In this document: positions 61,940-64,000 of the stretch, one piece after another
Layout: every line of letters begins with the position of its first letter
How positions within the stretch are numbered: position 1 is the first letter of the stretch
Assembly: GCF_019393635.1 (NCBI RefSeq)
Contig: NC_057863.1
Location: 2,563,501-2,627,500, forward strand
DNA from: Dromiciops gliroides
Lineage: Eukaryota; Chordata; Mammalia; Microbiotheria; Microbiotheriidae
DNA: 64,000 bases
Direction: 5' to 3'
Made by a program: the position numbers and the translations under genes
Notes under the pieces: generated by a model
Database searches by the model: none
The model's input: the letters and a program-made list of their open reading frames with translations, nothing else
Told to the model about the DNA's origin: nothing

Positions 61940-62690
61940 ATTTCCTTTTAAAAATATTTTATTTTTTAATAGCAAACATTTTTATTTATCGTTTGCAGTT
62001 CCAAATTCTATCCCTCCCTCCCTTCCATTCCCCCTCCCTGAGGTGGTGAGCAATCAGATAGATATAGGTTGTCCCTGTGCAGTTATGTAAAACATTGTCA
62101 TATCAGTCATTTTGTACAAGAAAACCTGAATAAAAAAATGAAAGAAAGTCAAAAATATCATGCTTCAGTCTGTGTTCCATCAATATCAGCTCTTTCTTTG
62201 GAAGTGGATAGTCTGCTTCATCATGAGTCCTTTGGGATTGTCTTGGATCATTGTATTGCCGAGAATAGCTAAGTTATTCACAGTTCTTCATCAAACAGTA
62301 TTGCTGTCTCTGTGCACAATGCTCTCTTGGTTCTGCTCACTTCACTATTCATCAGTTCATACAAGTCTTTCCAGGCCTTTCTGAAATCATCCTTATATTA
62401 TATCATATATACATTATAGCACAATAATATTTCATCGCCATCATATGCCACAGCTTGTTTAGCCATTTCCCCAATTGATGGGCATTCCTTTGATTTCCAA
62501 TTCTTAGCCACCACAAAAAAATTGCTGCCATAAATATTTTTGTACAAATGAGTCTTTTTCTCCTTTGGGGGATGTCTTTGGGATATAAACCTAGCAGTGG
62601 TGTGCACAGTTCTATAGCCCTTTGGGCATAATTCCAAATTGCTCTTTAGAATGATTGGATCTGTTCACAACTCTACCAACAGTGTCCCAG
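61940..62690 (-). mobile_element. Old L1 fragment, reverse
   Basis: Same L1 region as at 44330; the minus strand still reads YGSNFFVVAKNWKSKECPSI and [11 protein letters not shown] across 62398-62637. Confidence 0.85.
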
Positions 62691-62930
62691 TTTACTATGT
62701 ACGATATTCTACAGGTTCTTTTTACTTCACTTTGTATCAGTTCATGTAAGTCTTTCTAGGTTTGGGGAAATCACCCTGCTTGTTATTACTTATAGGACAA
62801 GAATATTCCATCATAATCACTTACCACAACCTTTTCAGCTATTCCCCAATTGATGGACATCCCTCAATTTCCAATTATTAGTGATTACAGGGCATACTTT
62901 TAAATTTAATCAGCATCACCAATATTTTCT
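62690..62930 (-). mobile_element. Second old L1 fragment, reverse
   Basis: CAGTTCATGTAAGTCTTTCT, GAATATTCCATCATAATCAC and CCCCAATTGATGGACATCCC repeat the order seen in the adjacent fragment, so this is a separate copy of the same L1 region. Confidence 0.75.
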
Positions 62931-63134
62931 CCAATAATTTAAGTACAATCAACAAAAGATGTCAGGCTCTAATTCATAGTGTTTCCTGATTTCACACTGA
63001 ACATTTAACAAATGGCTCTCCCAAACAGAAAGAAGCTGACTCCCACAGGGAGCCTCAAGGAGGAGCCTGCTTCCAACTGAGGTAGCTCCTTCCACTTTTA
63101 GACCACCCTTACTGTAAAGAATTTAGGAGGCCAT

Positions 63135-63283
63135 GGGGCAGCTAGGTGTTGCAGTGGATAGAGCACAGGCCCTGGATTCAAGAGGAACTGAGTTCGAATG
63201 TGGCCTCAGGCACTTGACACTTACTAGCTGTGTGACCTTGGGCAAGTCACTTAACCCTCATTGCCCTGCCCCCCCTAAAAAAA
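63135..63283 (+). repeat. Marsupial tRNA-derived SINE
   Basis: Flanked by ATTTAGGAGGCC on both sides. Confidence 0.92.
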
Positions 63284-63970
63284 AGCATTTAGGAGGCCCA
63301 GACTTGGGAGGGTCCTCTCAAGGAGGAGGAAAGGAGGGGGAAATGGACCTTCTGAACCAAAGGGGAGCTCCCCTAGTTGGCCATATCTATTCATCAGAAC
63401 TACATTGGCAAAGACCCCCAAACCAAGCAGGGATAGCTGATGACAAAATTGCCAGAAAGGCCTTAAGACTCATCAGCTTCTCAGAACTTTCCAACCCCTG
63501 CCCCCACCCCAAGCAGGTGACACAGACTCCAAGGTCCTAGAATAGGAGGGTTGCAGTCTGTTCAGTCAGTCATGCACCTCCTTTCCTATTGCCTGGAGTA
63601 TGAGAGGCTGCTCAGGAGGAGTTGAGCTGGGCAAAGCCCATCCCCCAACTTCGTGACTTTCTCATTCCAGTCAGTCAGTCAGTCAGTCAGTCAACAAACA
63701 TTTCTTAGAGTCAGATCGAATCAATTCAGATCAGTTAGATTCTACCAGCATGGATTTAGCCCCCTCCTGTGTGTCAGGCCAGTTGCTAGATGATGGGGAT
63801 ACCAGGAAAAAGATGACACAGGTCATGGGCCCAGGTAGGATGTCAGGAGCTGACTGTCTACTGGGGGATGGGGGGGGCAGCAATACATATGAATAAGTCC
63901 AAAGCTCCGTGAAGTCATTACAAGAGGGATGAATAACTGGGGGTGGGGGTGAGGGTGGGAGTGAGGAAGC

Positions 63971-64000
63971 CCCTACACACACACACACACACACACACAT
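63971..64000. repeat. (CA)n microsatellite, cut by window edge
   Basis: ACACAC repeat running to the last bases. Confidence 0.95.

Overview
The window is mammalian nuclear DNA, almost certainly from a marsupial and probably an Australian one. At least 17 copies of a short tRNA-headed SINE (head GGGGCAGCTAGGTGGYGCAG, ending in TGTGTGACCCTGGGCAAGTCACTTAACC plus an A-rich tail) are scattered on both strands, many with clear target-site duplications. The last part (ACTTGACACTTACTAGCTGTGTGACC) resembles the WSINE-type repeats I associate with Australian marsupials rather than opossum. There is also a nearly full-length L1, several truncated L1s, and old L2, L3/CR1 and CORE-SINE fragments. The species cannot be named from sequence alone.

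Two spliced protein genes lie head to head. On the minus strand (about 1.7-13.6 kb) are the first five coding exons of BDH1, the mitochondrial D-beta-hydroxybutyrate dehydrogenase; the remaining exons lie beyond the left edge. A CpG island at 16.5-18.8 kb is its likely promoter. On the plus strand (35.1-57.7 kb) are 18 coding exons of a very-long-chain acyl-CoA dehydrogenase (VLCAD/ACADVL-type) protein. All internal splice sites and phases are intact, 605 codons are open from the first recognised exon to the stop, and the catalytic Glu is present. Only the first, leader-encoding exon or exons were not located. Exon lengths and phases match the human ACADVL plan as I remember it almost exacton-for-exon, yet the protein is too divergent to be the ordinary marsupial ACADVL ortholog.

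The main discovery candidate is therefore an intact ACADVL paralog beside BDH1. In human, ACADVL sits head to head with DLG4, and BDH1 lies near DLG1, the paralog of DLG4. Finding a VLCAD-like gene at the BDH1 locus suggests a second copy from ancient genome duplication, kept here and absent from the human BDH1 neighbourhood. Functionally, fatty-acid beta-oxidation (VLCAD-like) and ketone-body interconversion (BDH1) are adjacent mitochondrial steps, so a shared divergent regulatory region is possible.

Layout: 0-0.75 kb L2-like fragment; 0.83-1.07 kb GGAT microsatellite; 1.7-13.6 kb BDH1 exons with a 6.5 kb L1 (3.17-9.69 kb) in the largest intron; 16.5-18.8 kb CpG island; 19-35 kb repeat-rich intergenic DNA with a second, 5'-truncated L1 (26.6-29.5 kb) and a pair of about 480-bp direct repeats (30.5 and 33.8 kb); 35.1-57.8 kb the VLCAD-like gene; 57.8-64 kb repeat-rich downstream DNA with no recognised gene.
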